A stretch of 64,000 bases of DNA, from the NCBI GenBank assembly GCA_009829735.1, contig CM020618.1, forward strand, positions 29,550,894 through 29,614,893, given 5' to 3'. Source of the DNA: Pyropia yezoensis (taxonomy: Eukaryota; Rhodophyta; Bangiophyceae; Bangiales; Bangiaceae). The first letter of the stretch is position 1. Each line of letters begins with the position of its first letter. The translations under genes were made by a program, and so were the position numbers. This document shows, piece by piece, positions 19,651-31,705 of the stretch. Below the pieces are notes generated by a model, which worked only from the letters and a program-made list of their open reading frames with translations, was not told the origin of the DNA and did no database searches.

Positions 19651-21710
19651 CGGCAGGGGGGGGAAGTCCGCGGCGGGTGGGCTGTGCTGACCTTGGGAGG
19701 GAGGGGCGTCGGGTTGGGGGGAGGGGGGGGGGGGGGGGGGGTGCGCCGTCGACCGGCCCCGCGCCCAACGCCGCTCGTAGGCAGGGTGGGGAGTGGGGAT
19801 ACGGCCCCGTCGGCCACGGGCGGCGCGGCGCGGCCGGCCTGGCTCCCCCGCCCACCAACCGACGACGCGTCCGGTGTGGTGCGGGAGGCGCCCTCCCCCC
19901 CCCCCGCGCGCGGCGGCGCGGGAAAAAGACGGCGACGGGCTGTGGGGGGCGGGGGCTCACCAGCGGGCCCTCCTCGACCTCTGCTGGCCTCTGGCGCCCC
20001 CCCCCCCCACACCCCCCCCCCCCCAGCCGTCTTGTGTACTCTCTTTTTGGAGCACAACAACGCGGGGCGATGGCCAAGGCCGTTGGACGCGCGCGGGGGG
20101 GCGCCCCCCCCCCCCCCCTCCCACGCCGTTGTGCGACCATCGGGGGGTGGGGCGGGGGCGCAAGGGGTGGATGGAGGGCGCCTCCCCCCCCCTTGCACCT
20201 CGCCCCCTCCCCCCCCCCCCCCCCCCCCCCACCCCCCCCCCCGCAAAGTTAGCCGAGCAGCGGGGTGGTGGGGTGTGGTGCTCATGGGGGGGGTGCTCGC
20301 TCCCCCCCCCCCCGCAGACACCGTGTCCGCCCATTGCGGCACGGCCGCGGGACGGCCGCGGCGTTGCGGGTCATCCGCCCGTGGCCGTTGGGGGGGGGGC
20401 GGGGGGGGGGGGAGGGGAGAGGAGGGGCGGCAGCTGCCGGCACGGCAGTGGGGCCCCGCCGGTGCGGCAGAGGCTATATAGCATGCCAAAGGGGGTTTGG
20501 GCGGTGGGGTGGGCGGTGGGAGGGGGGGATCCCTAGAGGAGGGCGGGGGTGCGGAGGGGGGGGGGGCTCATGCGGGTGGGGCCAGTCCCGACGTTCCCCC
20601 GCCCCCCCCCCCCCCCCTCTCCCGCCCGCCCCGTGGACGTTGTCGGCCGCATCGGGATTTGGTGGAGAGGTGGCCCCCAACCGGCACACACGTCCATCCA
20701 GCCAGGCCGCCGTTGTGGGCGGGGGGGGGGGGGGGGTGGGGCTGGGGGCGGGTGGGTGGGGCGGGCGGCGCCGTGACCGGGGGGGGGGGCGGGGGTGGGT
20801 GGGGCGCGCCCTGCCCTCTTCTTTCCTGTCGCCCGCCGCTGGTGCGCCGCCATGTCCCTGCGCCGGCACGCCGACGGGGTGGCCAAAGGCGGCCGCACGG
20901 CGGTGGTGCTGCTGCTGTTTTGTGCTTCCCCCCCGGCGGGGGTTGGTGGGGGGGATGGGGGGGGTGGGGGTGGGGGGGGGGGTGGTGGAGAGAGGACGCA
21001 GGGGGTAGCCCACCACCGCGCGCGCCCCCTTTTTCCCGACGGTGGGCCAGACCGCCGGCGCCCGCAGGCCCCCGCCGGTACCTTTGGCTAGGTGCTTCGA
21101 CACCCCCCCCCGGCGCGGCGGGGGCGGCTGCCCAACCTCCCCGCCGGGGGGGAAGGGGGGGGGGGGGGGGTGCAGTGGGCGGCGGCGGGACACGGCGGCG
21201 GCGCCCCCTTCGCCCCGCCCCCCAAGTCCCGTCCCCACGAGTTTCCCCGGCGCCCCCCCCCCCCCCCTCACCCCCCCCCCGCCCGGGGGCCACCCCCCGC
21301 GGGCGGGGGGGGGGGGGGGGGGGGGGGAGGAGGGGGGGCGGGGGGGGGGATTTGCGGGGGGGAGAGGGGGGGCCCTGGGGAGCACCCCTCGTACCTTCAC
21401 ATAGCTACCTACCCAGTGCGGGAGCACCCGCTGGAGGGGGAGGGCGCGGCGGGACGTACGGGTCAAGGTCGCCACGCACCCCCCTGGTGCACGGTCCGCC
21501 GCCACCGTGGCTGCCCGCCCGTCCCTGGGGGGCCGCCACCCAGACGGCCACTCCCCACCGCCCCGCCCACCCCCCCCTGTGCGCCGCTGCCCCTCCCGTG
21601 GGGGGCGCCGTGCCGTCCGCTGCCTCTGGGTGCGTGCCCCGTGGGGGGGGCCTGCCCTTTGCGCCCGCCGCGGCGGCGGTCGTCCCCCTGTGCCCGCCGC
21701 CGCCGCCGCA

Positions 21711-21745
<35 letters not shown>

Positions 21746-22360
21746 TGGCCGCCAACCCCCCCTTCCCCCACATCCCCGCTGCTCGCCCCCAATGACAGTG
21801 GGCGGGCGCGCGGGGGGTCTCTACTTTGACCACCACCCCCCCCCCCCCCCCCCCCACGCGCCTGTCAACGCTCCGTTCTCGCGACCCCCTTTCGCCCTCG
21901 TGGACGTACAGTACACCATCGCCGGCTGTTGCGGTGCCAGCGCTCACGACGTGCCGACGAGCGGGCGCGGCGGCCCATGCCCGCCACCGCCGCCACCGCC
22001 GCCGCTGCCGCCGCTTCTCCTCCTGCGGCCGCCACTGCCGTAGGGGGCGGGGGGCGCCGTGCCTCCGCCGTGGCGCGCGCCCTGTGGTGGGGCACGGCGG
22101 CGGCGGCGGCGGAGACGTCGCCGCCGCCGCCGCAGCCGCCGCCACAGCCGCCGCCGCCGCCGCCGGCGTCGGCGGGCGGGGGCCCACTCCCGGTGGGTGG
22201 GCCTGGCGGGTACGGATACGGCCAAGCACGCGACGCAGCACAGAAGAAGGCGCCTCCCCAAGCCACTCCCCCACCCCTCCTGTATCTGCCTCTAACAATC
22301 TCCGCAGGGACAGCAGCTCCGGCACGCCTGCCCCACCCGACGTGACGATAAACACAGCTC
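19651..22360. other. Hyper-GC homopolymer block; possible poly-Ala gene unresolved
   Basis: Dominated by C and G homopolymers of 8-25 bases (for example near 19720-19740, 20210-20240 and 21305-21330) and by GCC/CGG triplet repeats (21690-21740, 21990-22020, 22095-22165). Frames stay open by composition in all directions. One minus-strand frame starting near 22261 has a signal-peptide-like start (MGRRLLLCCVACLAVSVPA) followed by triplet runs that read Arg or Ala depending on frame, so a secreted poly-Ala protein is possible but unproven. Homopolymer lengths here may be unreliable. Confidence 0.4.
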
Positions 22361-23672
22361 AGGCTCACCCACCCTGCGCACAAAAAAAAGGATCGGCTCC
22401 CGGAGAGGATAGGAAGCAGGACCTGCTCCACCCACAGTCCCGCTGCCACTCGCCGCGCTAAAACGGGTTGAGAGCTCTTGCGGGCTGGGATATCGGGGAC
22501 GTAGAGGAGGGAGTAGAGCGCAGGATCGGCCTGGAGAGTACCCCCCGCAGCCTCCGTAGAGAGCCCGGCCTCGTGTTTAGTACGATCATGGTACAAACAT
22601 ATGATGATTGCAGCAGTTCCGCGTCCGTGACAGCGCCAGCGTGAGTGTTCTCCTCGCCGTGGCGGCTGGGCGGCACCGCCCCCCCTTTGTTCACGTCACT
22701 GGGGCACCACCTCCATCTAAAGTCATCGCTTGCATGCACAGGCGGAGACAGGGCGGCACAAGACAGAAAATAGTCAATAGCGGGGTGGCGATGGGGTCGT
22801 GGGCGACGACGACGTCACAAGTGGATGCACCCTCATCTAAGTAGCAGTGCGTATGGAATGGGCTGCCTTGAGCGTTCTGTCGTCCGCCTGTCCCGCCAAT
22901 ACAGTGCAGTGAATTCATTCCAGTACACATGTATGTACTGTACCGAACCCGATAAGCTTACACAGTTTCCGGCTTTCACGTCATGGCCACCTGCCAGCGG
23001 GGAATGCAAGGCGGCAGGGCCCTTGCAAAAGAAAATCTGCCCGTATCCGGGATGTATGGCACATTCCCCGCAGTCCAGCAGGGCTGTTCCTGCACGCAGC
23101 CGCTCCCGCTCCTTCCACTCGGTCCCTGCAGGCAGGCGCGGTGGGCATGTTATGGTGGAGGGCAGGTTAAGTATGGGGGGGGGAGCGGCAGAGCAGACGG
23201 GGTGCGGAACGCCCCTCTCGCACCCCCCCTCCGCGTCCGCCCCTCCCGCCCCGCTGTCACTCCACGCACCGCTAAAGCTCCCCCGCTCGCCACCCCCATT
23301 GTCGTGGGTGAGGTGACTCTGCCGCCACCGGCGAGGTCGCGGGCTCCCCTCTCCGCATTGTGTTCCTCCCCCCGCCCGCCCCTCCTTTCTTTCAGTTCGT
23401 CCGTTCTCCGCTGCTTTCCCCGCTTGCCCGTCTCGTCTCTCCCCGCAGGACCCCTCTGCAACCCGTCGAGGGCGCCGCGTCCTTGACGCTTCCCCTGGCG
23501 TTTCGCCTTTGGTCGTCCCCTTGCCGCCTTTGCTTTTTTCGGTGTCGCTGCCGTGGTCGCCGTGCTGCTTCTGACGGCATTCTGCTGTCACCGCTGCCTG
23601 CTCCTCCCCCTACCCACCCTCCCCTTCCTCTTTGTGCCTTGCTTCCCTCCGTGCCCCATTGCTGTTTGTGGC
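22361..23672. other. Intergenic region upstream of the oxidase gene
   Basis: No gene recognised. A minus-strand reading near 22560-22400 (ADPALYSLLYVPDIPARKSS) looks coding-like but has no clear start or partner. From about 23360 the sequence becomes C/T-rich, as might be expected of the upstream region of the acyl-CoA oxidase gene. No clear TATA box is seen. Confidence 0.4.
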
Positions 23673-26229
23673 ATGGGCCTGCCAGTGACGGCGGCGGCAA
23701 CTCCACAGCCGCCCGCCGCGCCCACTGCGTCTGCCGCGTCGGTCGGGGCTGCGGCTGCTATGGCGGCTGCCGCCCCCCTCGACGTGCCGGCGGCCTTGCC
23801 ACCAACAAGGGCGGCATCAGTCACCTACCCCGCTGCGGGGCTGCCCCCCTCCTCCCCTTTCCCTGCCGACCCCTCCCCGCGTGGCCCTCTGTCGGCAGCG
23901 GCGGGGGAGCTGCCCCTTTTGGACCCCACCGCCCTTGCGACGGCGCTTGCCCATACCCAACACCCGCTGCGGACGTCCCTGTTTTCCCTGTTTCGCACGC
24001 ACCCCGCGTTTCGGCTCGTCTCGGGCGGCTCGACGGCCGCCGCCCGCGCCCGCACCGCCGCCCGCATCGACGCGGTCGCGGCGGCGGGGGCGCTCACCGG
24101 CACACTCACCGTGTCGGGCTCCGCGGGCCGCTCGCGCCTTGACGCCGTCTCTGAGTGCCTCGCGTCGGTCGACTACTCGGCGGCGATTGGCCTTGGCGTC
24201 CACGCGGGGCTGTTTGCGTCGGCGGTAGCAGGGCTGGGGTCTGCCGCTCAGGCGGCGACATGGGCGCCCCGCATTGAGGGGATGGCCCCTGAGTGGCGTG
24301 GCTGCTTTGCGCTGACGGAACTTGGTCACGGATCAGACGCACGGGGGGTGGAGACGACGGCGGTTTGGGTGCGGCACGCGCCGGGAGGGGGAGACGGGGG
24401 GGGGTACATTCTTGACACGCCGGGTGAGGCGGCACAAAAGTACTGGATTGGAGGGGCCGCGGCCGTTGCGCGGTGGGCGGTGGTGTTTGCGCAGCTGTAC
24501 ACGCCGCCAGTTGGGGAGGGGAACGTGACTGGCTCGTCGCTGCCGGCGTTGGTGACCGGACGGGGCGTCCACCGGGGCATCCACGCTTTCCTTGTGCGCA
24601 TCCGTACTAACCGCGGGGCGGTGGTGCCGACGGTCACCACCGCGGACTGTGGGGCCAAGGGGGGGCTCAACGGGGTGGACAATGGGCGCCTGTGGTTTGA
24701 CGCCACCCCCCTCCCCGCCGACGCCCTCCTGTGCCGACACGCCACGGTGTCGCCGACGGGGGTCTACACGTGCGACCTACCGGGGGAGGACGCGGTGTTC
24801 GCGACAGCCATGGCTGCCCTGACGGGCGGGCGGGCGGGCATTGCCGCCTCCGCAGCCGCGGGCGCCCGCGTCGCCGCGGCGATTGCCGTGCGGTACGGCT
24901 TGCGGCGGCGGGCGTTTGTGCCGCCCGCGAGCGCGGCCGCAGCCCTCACCGACGGGGGCGACGGGGCGGTGGCGCCGGTAGCACCGTCCGCCGCGGTGCG
25001 ACTAATCGACTGGCCTGGCTGGCGCCTCCGCGTCGTGCCCGTCGTGGCGTGGACTGTCGTCTACGGTCTGGCCACCGCGGCGGTCAAGGAGATGGGCTAC
25101 GCCGCCGCCGACGGGGCGCCTGGGCAGGGCGGGGCGGCGGCCTGGGGTGGCCTCCACACCCTCACCTCGGCGGTCAAGGCGGGGGTGACGGAGGGGGTGG
25201 TGGCGGGCTTCCAAACCGTCCGTGAGGCGCTGGGCGGGCAGGGCTTTAAGGCGGAGAACCGGGTGGTGTGCATGCGCGCCGACTGGGATGTGGCGCTGAC
25301 GTTTGAAGGAGACAACTACGGTATGTGGGGGGGGCACTGGGGAGCTTGTGGTCGTCTGCTGCGAGCGTGCCAGCGCGTACGCAGGGGGCTTGTGTTTGAG
25401 GCGATGCCTTTGGAGCATACCGGACGCCGCGCCGCCTGCAGATTGTCTGACATGACAATCTTCTTTGCTCTGCGATGGCCTGTTGGTCTTTCCTTGTCTG
25501 AACTGGCTGCAATCGCCACCTTGTTGTTCCCCTTCACCCCCGCACACAGTCCTTTATCAGCAGGTTGCGAAAGCGTGCGTCGCGGCCTACTCACGCGGCA
25601 TCCGCAGCGGCACCTTCCCCCCCCCCTTGGCGCACCTCAACACCCCATCCCCCCCCCTGCCACTCCCCCCACCCCCCCCTGCCACGGCCGCGTCTGTGCC
25701 ATGGGCGCTGACCGCCCTCGCCGCCGCCCAGCGTGTCCTCCTTGGCCGGCTGGTGGCGGACATGGCCGCCACTGCCACCACTGAGCGGCGACGGGCCCCC
25801 GCGTCAACGCCCGCTGAGGCGCGGGCTGCCGCGGCGGCCGCCGCCTGGGCCGCGGCGGCCGCCCACCAAGACGCGGCCGCCGACGTAGCGGGCCTCCACA
25901 TCCGCCACACGCTCCTCTCCCTGGCGGCCGCCCACACCGCCGCCGCCCCGTCGGTTGCGGCGGGCCTCCGCCCCGCGCTGCGGGTGCTGGCCGGCGTGGC
26001 CGCCGCGGCGGCGGTCGACGCGGACACGGCGGTGGTGCGGGCGGGCGTGCTCGACGGGGCGGGTGCCGCGGCGGTACGGTCGGGCCTGCGGGCAGCGGCG
26101 GACGCGGTGGCGGGTGCGGCGGGGGGGGAGTGGCTCGGGGGGGTGGCCGACGGCATGGGTGTCCCAGACTGGCTGCTCGCGCCCGTTGCGTTTGATATGG
26201 TGGCCCACAACAGCCGTGCGCGGCTGTGA
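23673..26229 (+). CDS. Acyl-CoA oxidase, peroxisomal, two exons
   Basis: FAD-dependent oxidation of acyl-CoA to trans-2-enoyl-CoA with release of H2O2, the first step of peroxisomal beta-oxidation. Exon 1 is 23673-25320 and exon 2 is 25550-26229. The 229-bp intron starts GTATGT and ends CACAG, and splicing restores the family motif FEGDNYVLYQQVA. The product is 775 aa. Landmarks: FALTELGHGSDARGVETTA (acyl-CoA binding middle domain), QKYWIGG, NGVDNGRLWFD, and LGGQGFKAENRV before FEGDN. The C-terminus ends SRARL; ARL fits a type 1 peroxisomal targeting signal. The N-terminal 60 residues are Ala/Pro-rich and longer than usual. An in-frame upstream GTG at 23553 would add a hydrophobic stretch, but the ATG at 23673 is preferred. 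It converges on the phosphatase gene. Confidence 0.88.
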
Positions 26230-26634
26230 GCGGCTGTGAGCGGGGGGCGGGGGGGGGTTGCGTGCGACGCCATGCAAGGTTTTTAGAGCGAGGCGGGGGG
26301 ATTGGCGGGGGCGGCTGCTGCCCAGACGGCGCGTCGGGCGGGCAGCCGTGACCGTGGTTGACCCATCGTAGGGGGGCACACCCGCTGTGGCAGTGACAGT
26401 AGGGCAGCCCACTCAACCGGCCGGGCGGAGAGACGAGCATAAAGTCGCCCATCAACACTTGAACGTCTGCTTCCACCACGTGGCCTCCTCCCCGCCTTGC
26501 TAGCCGCCCCCTGCGCTCCACGCCATGCGCATCAAGGGGGGGGAACCAGCAGCTGCCCCTCCCCTACAACTCCACCCCCCCGCCCCCCCGCCCTCTCGGT
26601 CACGAACGGCGACGACCCGGGTGGCTTCACCGCC

Positions 26635-28442
26635 TCACTGGTCGGCGGCGGGCGGCGGCGGCGATGGCGGCCGCTCGCGGAGGATGGTAAGGCGGTCCCT
26701 CCCCCCCTCCCCCCCCCCCCCAGGTGCGGCAGTCACCTCGAGCACCTCCACCGGCCCGCCTACCCGTCCGCGGCTCATGCCCGTGTCGACACACCAGACG
26801 CGCCCCCCCCACGCGGCACGGACCCCCCCCGCCTGGACGGTGTGGCCCACAACCAGCCGGTCCACCCCCACCGCCGCCAGCACGCTGTCCAGCACCGCCC
26901 CGCGGGGGTCGGCGCCGGCGCCCCCCCCCCCCTCCCCCCCCCCTCCCCCTCCCCCTCCACGTCGCCTGCGAGCACAAAGTCCCCCCCCGGGGCGGCCACG
27001 GCGCCGCCGCCCACCGACCAGGTGCGGTCCCACAGGGCGGCCTCGAGGGACCACGGCACGTCCCCCGCAGTGCCCGCCGCGAGGGCCGCGGCGGCCGCCG
27101 CCCAGCCGCCCAGCGTGGCCGCCGCCGCGGCGGCGCGGGTGGCGGGCGGGGCGGCCGCCCACAGGCGCCCCCACAGGTGCGGCGTGAGGAGCGGGCGCGC
27201 CCAGGGAGGCCGAAAGGTGGCGGGCGTCAGGCCGCCGTGGACGTAGGCGGTGGCGCCGACCACCGCAAACGGGGTCAGCGCCGTGGCCAGACGGGCGGGG
27301 AGGGGCGCGCCGGGCGCCAGCGCCGCCGCCCGGGAGGGGGCGGTGTACATGGGGGCGTCTGGCCAGGGGGGCCACCCGGGGGGGGGGGGGGGGAGCGTCG
27401 CCGTCCAGTCGCCATAGAGGGGGTGGGGGGGGGGGGTGGGGGGGGGGCGCACCAAGCCTTGGAGGTTGGCGAGCTCGTGGTTTCCCTGCGATGGGGCCAA
27501 CGGGGGGGGGAGGAGCGCGCGGGGGGGGGGGGGGGGGGGGGCGCGCTCCAGCCGAACCAAAGCAAGACATGCCAAAGCCGAGGGCGCGGCGCGATGCCAT
27601 CCACGACGGGGCGCCAGTTGGTAAGGGCGGTACCCGCGGGTGCGTGCGTGAGTGTGCCGCCGTCATCAAAGCCGCCAGCCGTTGTTATGCCCACAACCTT
27701 TACTCCCCTCCCCCTCCCCCCCCCCGGCCTTCCCCCCCTCCCCCCCCCCGGTCTTTCCCCACCCTCCCCCCCCGTCCCCCCCCCACCCCACCCCCCCCAC
27801 CCCCCCAAGCCAGCCCCTCCAACGCACCATCAGCAGCACAACCCGCCCGCCCACCGCCGGCGCCTCTGCCTGCAGCCGCAGGAGCAGCGCGAGGCACTCG
27901 CGCTCCCCCACCCACCCGTCGAGGACGTCCCCCACCTGCACCACCACCGCCGCGCCGCCCGCCCAGCGGCCGGTGGCCCCATCAAGGACGCCGCCCAGCG
28001 TCAGCGCCCGGACGAGCGCGTCCAGGTCCCCGTGTACGTCCCCAATCGCCACGGTGCGGGCGGCGGGGGGGGCGCGGTAGGGGGGTGGTCCAGCCGCCGC
28101 TGCGGCGGATGCCGCCGCTGCCGCCGCTGCCGCCGCTGCCGCCGCTGCCGTCACGCCCCCCACCGGGGGCGGCAGAGTGGGGGGGGGGGGGGGGGGAGGG
28201 GCGCCGCCCGGCGGCGCCGGCGGCGCCGGCGGCCGCCGGGGCCCGCCCGCCAACGCGCGGGGCGCCCGCCGCGGCGGCCGTGCGGGTCGTGGGCGGGGCG
28301 GCGGCGGTGGCGCCAGCCACCGCCGGCCGCCGCCGGCGGCTGCGACAAACGCAGTGGCCGCAGCGTCGGCGGGGGCGGCGGTGGCAGTGGGCCGCCCGGC
28401 GGCGGCGGTGACGACGGCCGGCCGCCCATGGGCGGCGGCCAT
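26635..28442 (-). CDS. Shewanella-like protein phosphatase (PPP-type metallophosphatase), intron plus frame break
   Basis: Exon 1 (28442-27828) has an Ala/Pro-rich N-terminus of about 140 residues, then TVAIGDVHGDLDALVRAL and VVVQVGDVLDG. The intron 27827-27486 (GTGCGT...CAG) joins VVLLM to GNHELANLQGLV, completing GDxHG-GDxxD-GNHE. Exon 2 continues AYVHGGLTPATF and WDRTWSV, then after a frame change DRLVVGHTVQAGGVR and VDTGMSRGRVGG to the stop at 26635. The layout, with GHT and DTGMS, is that of the bacterial-like SLP subfamily, two-metal Ser/Thr or Tyr phosphatases. The frame change sits in a G-rich homopolymer stretch (about 26915-26955), so it may be a sequence error. The usual GDxxDRG reads GDVLDGW here, losing the Arg. 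The start at 28442 is chosen as the last ATG before coding-like sequence; the leader could be a transit peptide. Confidence 0.75.
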
Positions 28443-30522
28443 GGTGGTCAACCGCCGCGGGACCGCCGGGCGGCGGAACGGGGGGTGGCGGAGGGACGCG
28501 GAGGGGGGGTGTGGGGATGGCGAGAGCGACGGGTGGAGGCGGGGTGGTGGCCGCACGGCCCCGCCCATCGTAAAAGGGGGCCAGTCTGAGCATGTGGACT
28601 GGCTCTCCAAGAAGGACAAGCTATTTGGGCTGTCACATACGATCGAAGCTGGATTGGAGGGATTCTTTGTGGGGGCTTTCTGTGAATCCGGGCCTAAAGG
28701 GGCTACCGTCACCATTGTCATCCGATGCGGCCACGCGTTCCAGACGGTTCCGGATGTTGTGATTGTTGCTGACAGCAATGCCACGTGGGCTTCGTATTGG
28801 CAATTTCGTGACGGCGCTCCATCGTTGTGATGTGATGGAACGTGATGGGCCAATCGCACGGCCCCATCACATTTCATCAGCCCCGCTGGCACATGCCGGC
28901 CGCGCTGGTTAGTGACGTTGAATCCTCGCGCTGCGTCGTGTGCTTGTTTTGTGTTGTGTGTCTTGCTTTCCGTGTGGGGCGTGGAGTGCCGTGTGCGCGC
29001 GTGTGGCGAGCGGCTCCGCGCCTATACATGCGCTCCCTCGCATCGAGTAGCGAGGAGGGAGTCAGAAGGAGAAGACAAGTGGGACACTTTGGATACACTC
29101 GTGCTTAGGTGCGCTCGGACGACGGCCACCTTCTGTGCGATTGCCCGGTCGGTTCGAAGGCCGTGGCTCCCGCTCCACCGTCCTTACATTAGACTCTGTA
29201 CCACTCGAACCACTTTTTCGACCCCTCTCGAAAGCCTCCGTAGGATTGCGCCAGTCTCCCAAAATCGGGTACCTCGAACGGTTTCGACAATTCGAGAGGA
29301 ATGACTGGAAGCCCGGTGGGTGGGGTGGAGAGTGGACGCGCATGGGTTCTGCGCGCGTCCGCTTGTCAGTAGTGCGGAGGAGCCCCCCCAGGACCGCGTG
29401 CGCTGAAAATTCTACTCCTGCGACCGCGCACGGCAGGGGTGTTGAGCGGAGGCGTCTGGCCCCTCTCTCGCTTGCCCCGTGCCCGACAGAGTCCTCCCAC
29501 CGCGCAGGGTCTTGGCGCTGCTTCGGTCCGCAGAGGGGGGGAGCGCCACAGCGCGCCCCTCCGCACAACAGCGGGCGGTGGCGGCAACCACCTCGCCACC
29601 GTTGCCTTTACATACGGCGCGGCGCCCTCCCCGAGCGCTGTCCGCCACTGGCTCCTGCCTAATCGTCCGGTGTCTCGAGTACCGCTCCCACACCACTCTT
29701 CCCCGTCGCCGCCGGTGCAGTTGTTCTTGGAAGCTCCCTGGACACCGTTGTCGCCCCCGCCGCCGCCGTCGCCACGACGGGTTGTGGCCGCTGCCGCCAT
29801 GGCATCGACTGACGCGGCGGGCAACGCTTCACGCAGCAGCACCCTTTGAGGCGTGGTGAGGAGGTCGCTCGAAGAGGTACCGCGTCGAGGGTAGGGAGGG
29901 GGAGGGAGAGCTGGTTGAGCGCGAGAGCTGACGGCGTGTCCGGCCTTGGTGGCTGCCACGCTCACGGCGTACGAGGAGGGAAGGGGTAGCGTGGCGGCCT
30001 CCGGGAGGCATTGTCTTCAGGGTGGACCATGGCGAGCTGGCCCATCCAGCCGTCGGGGGTGCAGCCACAGCCCAGGGGGCGCAAAAGATGAGGGGAAGGA
30101 CAACGGACACGCAAGAGGGGGGGTGAAGAAGGGGGGCAGATGACAGGAGGTGGAAGAGGGGGGGCGATGGTGTGCGGCGGTGCCGAGAGGCAGAGAGGAG
30201 GCAGGAGGTGGGGTGTCGGGGCTCCTGTGTCTGTGCGGTGGTGACGGCCGGGCGGCTGGGCATGGTACGCTCCAGACTTCTCTATGGTTTTTGTTCGACT
30301 GCAGGCGGGGGGGACGGGGCGGGAGCGTCGGGGTAGGAGAAGAGAGGGCGGGAGCACGGGCGGCTATAGGGGTAGGGCAGGCGGGGGGGGGTGGGAGGGC
30401 GGGGGCGGGGGTGAGTGGGGTGGAAGCAGAGGCGACGGGGGGAGGAAGGGCGGTCGTACGCAGCCAAAAAGAAAAGCATTAGGCAGCATCCAAGGTGGCG
30501 AGCAGGGAAGGAAGAGTGTTAC
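28443..30522. other. Region without firm genes
   Basis: A plus-strand open stretch at 28583-28830 (DWLSKKDKLFGLSHTIEAGL ... VPDVVIVADSNATWASYWQF) is not low in complexity and may be a coding remnant, but I do not recognise it. From 29130 to 30480 ORFs on both strands are Ser/Pro/Arg-rich and unconvincing. 30090-30470 is a G-rich stretch. Confidence 0.4.
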
Positions 30523-30663
30523 GGCAGGCTGCCACATGCTTTTCAGAGAAGGCTCTCCCATTGATTTCGAAGCTGTTCAAACACGGCTTTGGTGAGTCTC
30601 TCACAGACAATGGCGAACGCTATTTGGATTCCAAACAATGGATCCCATGGAGGGGCCCTTACG
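30523..30663 (+). pseudogene. Short integrase-core-like remnant
   Basis: In one plus-strand frame the translation reads ALPLISKLFKHGFGESLTDN followed by GERYLDSKQW, before a stop near 30680. The HGF-x-ESLTDNG pattern resembles the region around the second acidic residue of a retroviral-type integrase core. No flanking integrase motifs are seen. It may be a relic of another element next to the retrotransposon nest. Confidence 0.3.
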
Positions 30664-30883
30664 ATCATCAGTAAAATGCGCCACACCATTAGAGACTATC
30701 AGCAGGTGCAGATCTCGTTACAGATCTCGATAATTTCTCGGTAACGTGGCATCAGAGTCCGTTACCGGGCCTCTTCAGCGGGGACCTTCAGCAGGTCGCT
30801 TTCGCTAATGGCAGAACACGACAGGTTGACCTGCAGTCCACAGTATTTGACGAGCAAGTAAGTTCTCCCGTGAGAGCGCATCC

Positions 30884-31352
30884 TGTGGCAAAAACCACTC
30901 GCGCACACAGCACCCAAGTTGGGGCGGTGCACAAGGGCTGCCTCCCGTGTCGGGGGAGCCGGAAGAAGTGCAAGTCGCACACACGCTATCTCTGTTGCGG
31001 GGCAATCTCCCCACGACGAAACAAGAAGATGGTGTGTGGTCCAACAGTTTCTTGGTCGGGACGGGGAAGCAAGGCCAAGCCCCGCTGTCCCTCCCCTTAT
31101 CCCCCCAGGGTCCCCTCAGAATCTCGCCACTCGAAATCTCCCACCCCAGGACCTGCCCACTCGGCCACACGAAAATTCAGGACGATAAAACGCAGACAAC
31201 CCTCACATCCATGTTGGACTTACTATCAAGCAAAGTATCCCTGACTTAGGGAAATTCGAGATCAAGTGCAAAGGGAGAAACGGGTCAGACCCGCTGTCTC
31301 CCGACCCCGTATGGCGCGCCCTGTCCCCTGCGTGGGGCTCAGTTCTGCCACT
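30884..31352 (-). repeat. 3' LTR of old element Z (A family, minus orientation)
   Basis: About 469 bp matching, in reverse complement, the LTRs at 32260 and 50853. It starts TGTGGCAAAAACC and ends TTCTGCCAC, with the terminal A of the consensus lost. It is clearly more diverged than the A LTRs. On the minus strand a purine-rich tract (GGGGAGAGGGG, about 31356-31368) lies just upstream, as a polypurine tract does before a 3' LTR. This shows that element Z runs right to left. Confidence 0.75.
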
Positions 31353-31398
31353 TACCCCTCTCCCCAGTTCCGACAGACCCGGTCAGCCCTGTGAGGGG

Positions 31399-31406
31399 GT
31401 ATAAGA
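31399..31406 (+). promoter_or_regulatory. TATA-like site upstream of the Z copy of ORF X
   Basis: GTGAGGGGGTATAAGAGCGC at 31391-31410, about 300 bp before the ORF X start at 31706. The corresponding place in element A (minus strand, about 50808-50797) reads GCGAGGGGGCGTATAAACGC. Conservation of both sequence and distance in two diverged copies supports a promoter facing the antisense ORF. Confidence 0.5.
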
Positions 31407-31705
31407 GCGCGTGTCGCACTCGCCGGGGATGCGACTCGCTGTTCCCCGGTACGTCACGTTGACGTGGAGGCGGTCACATCGACCGCCCCTCTCCTCAAGC
31501 TCGCCCACTTGGCAGCTTGCACTCACCTTAGCGCACCTTACCACCACCCTCCCCCAATTCCGCACCAACGCTTCCCCGTTCTCTTACCCTGGGCCTCCCC
31601 AACCTGGGGAGGCCCCCTGTCTTCCCCCGATCCAAGTCCCCCTCAACTAGAGGCGGGCCTCGGGCAGCTGTAACCGAGTTACTTCCCCATGACTCAGGGG
31701 GAGCC

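Noticed and set aside
20474..21829. Long ORFs of 240-430 codons on both strands
   Set aside because: They consist of poly-Pro, poly-Gly and poly-Arg from homopolymers and overlap in many frames at once.
24326..24745. Antisense ORFs within the acyl-CoA oxidase gene
   Set aside because: They are shadows of a gene with high third-position GC and have no recognisable motif.
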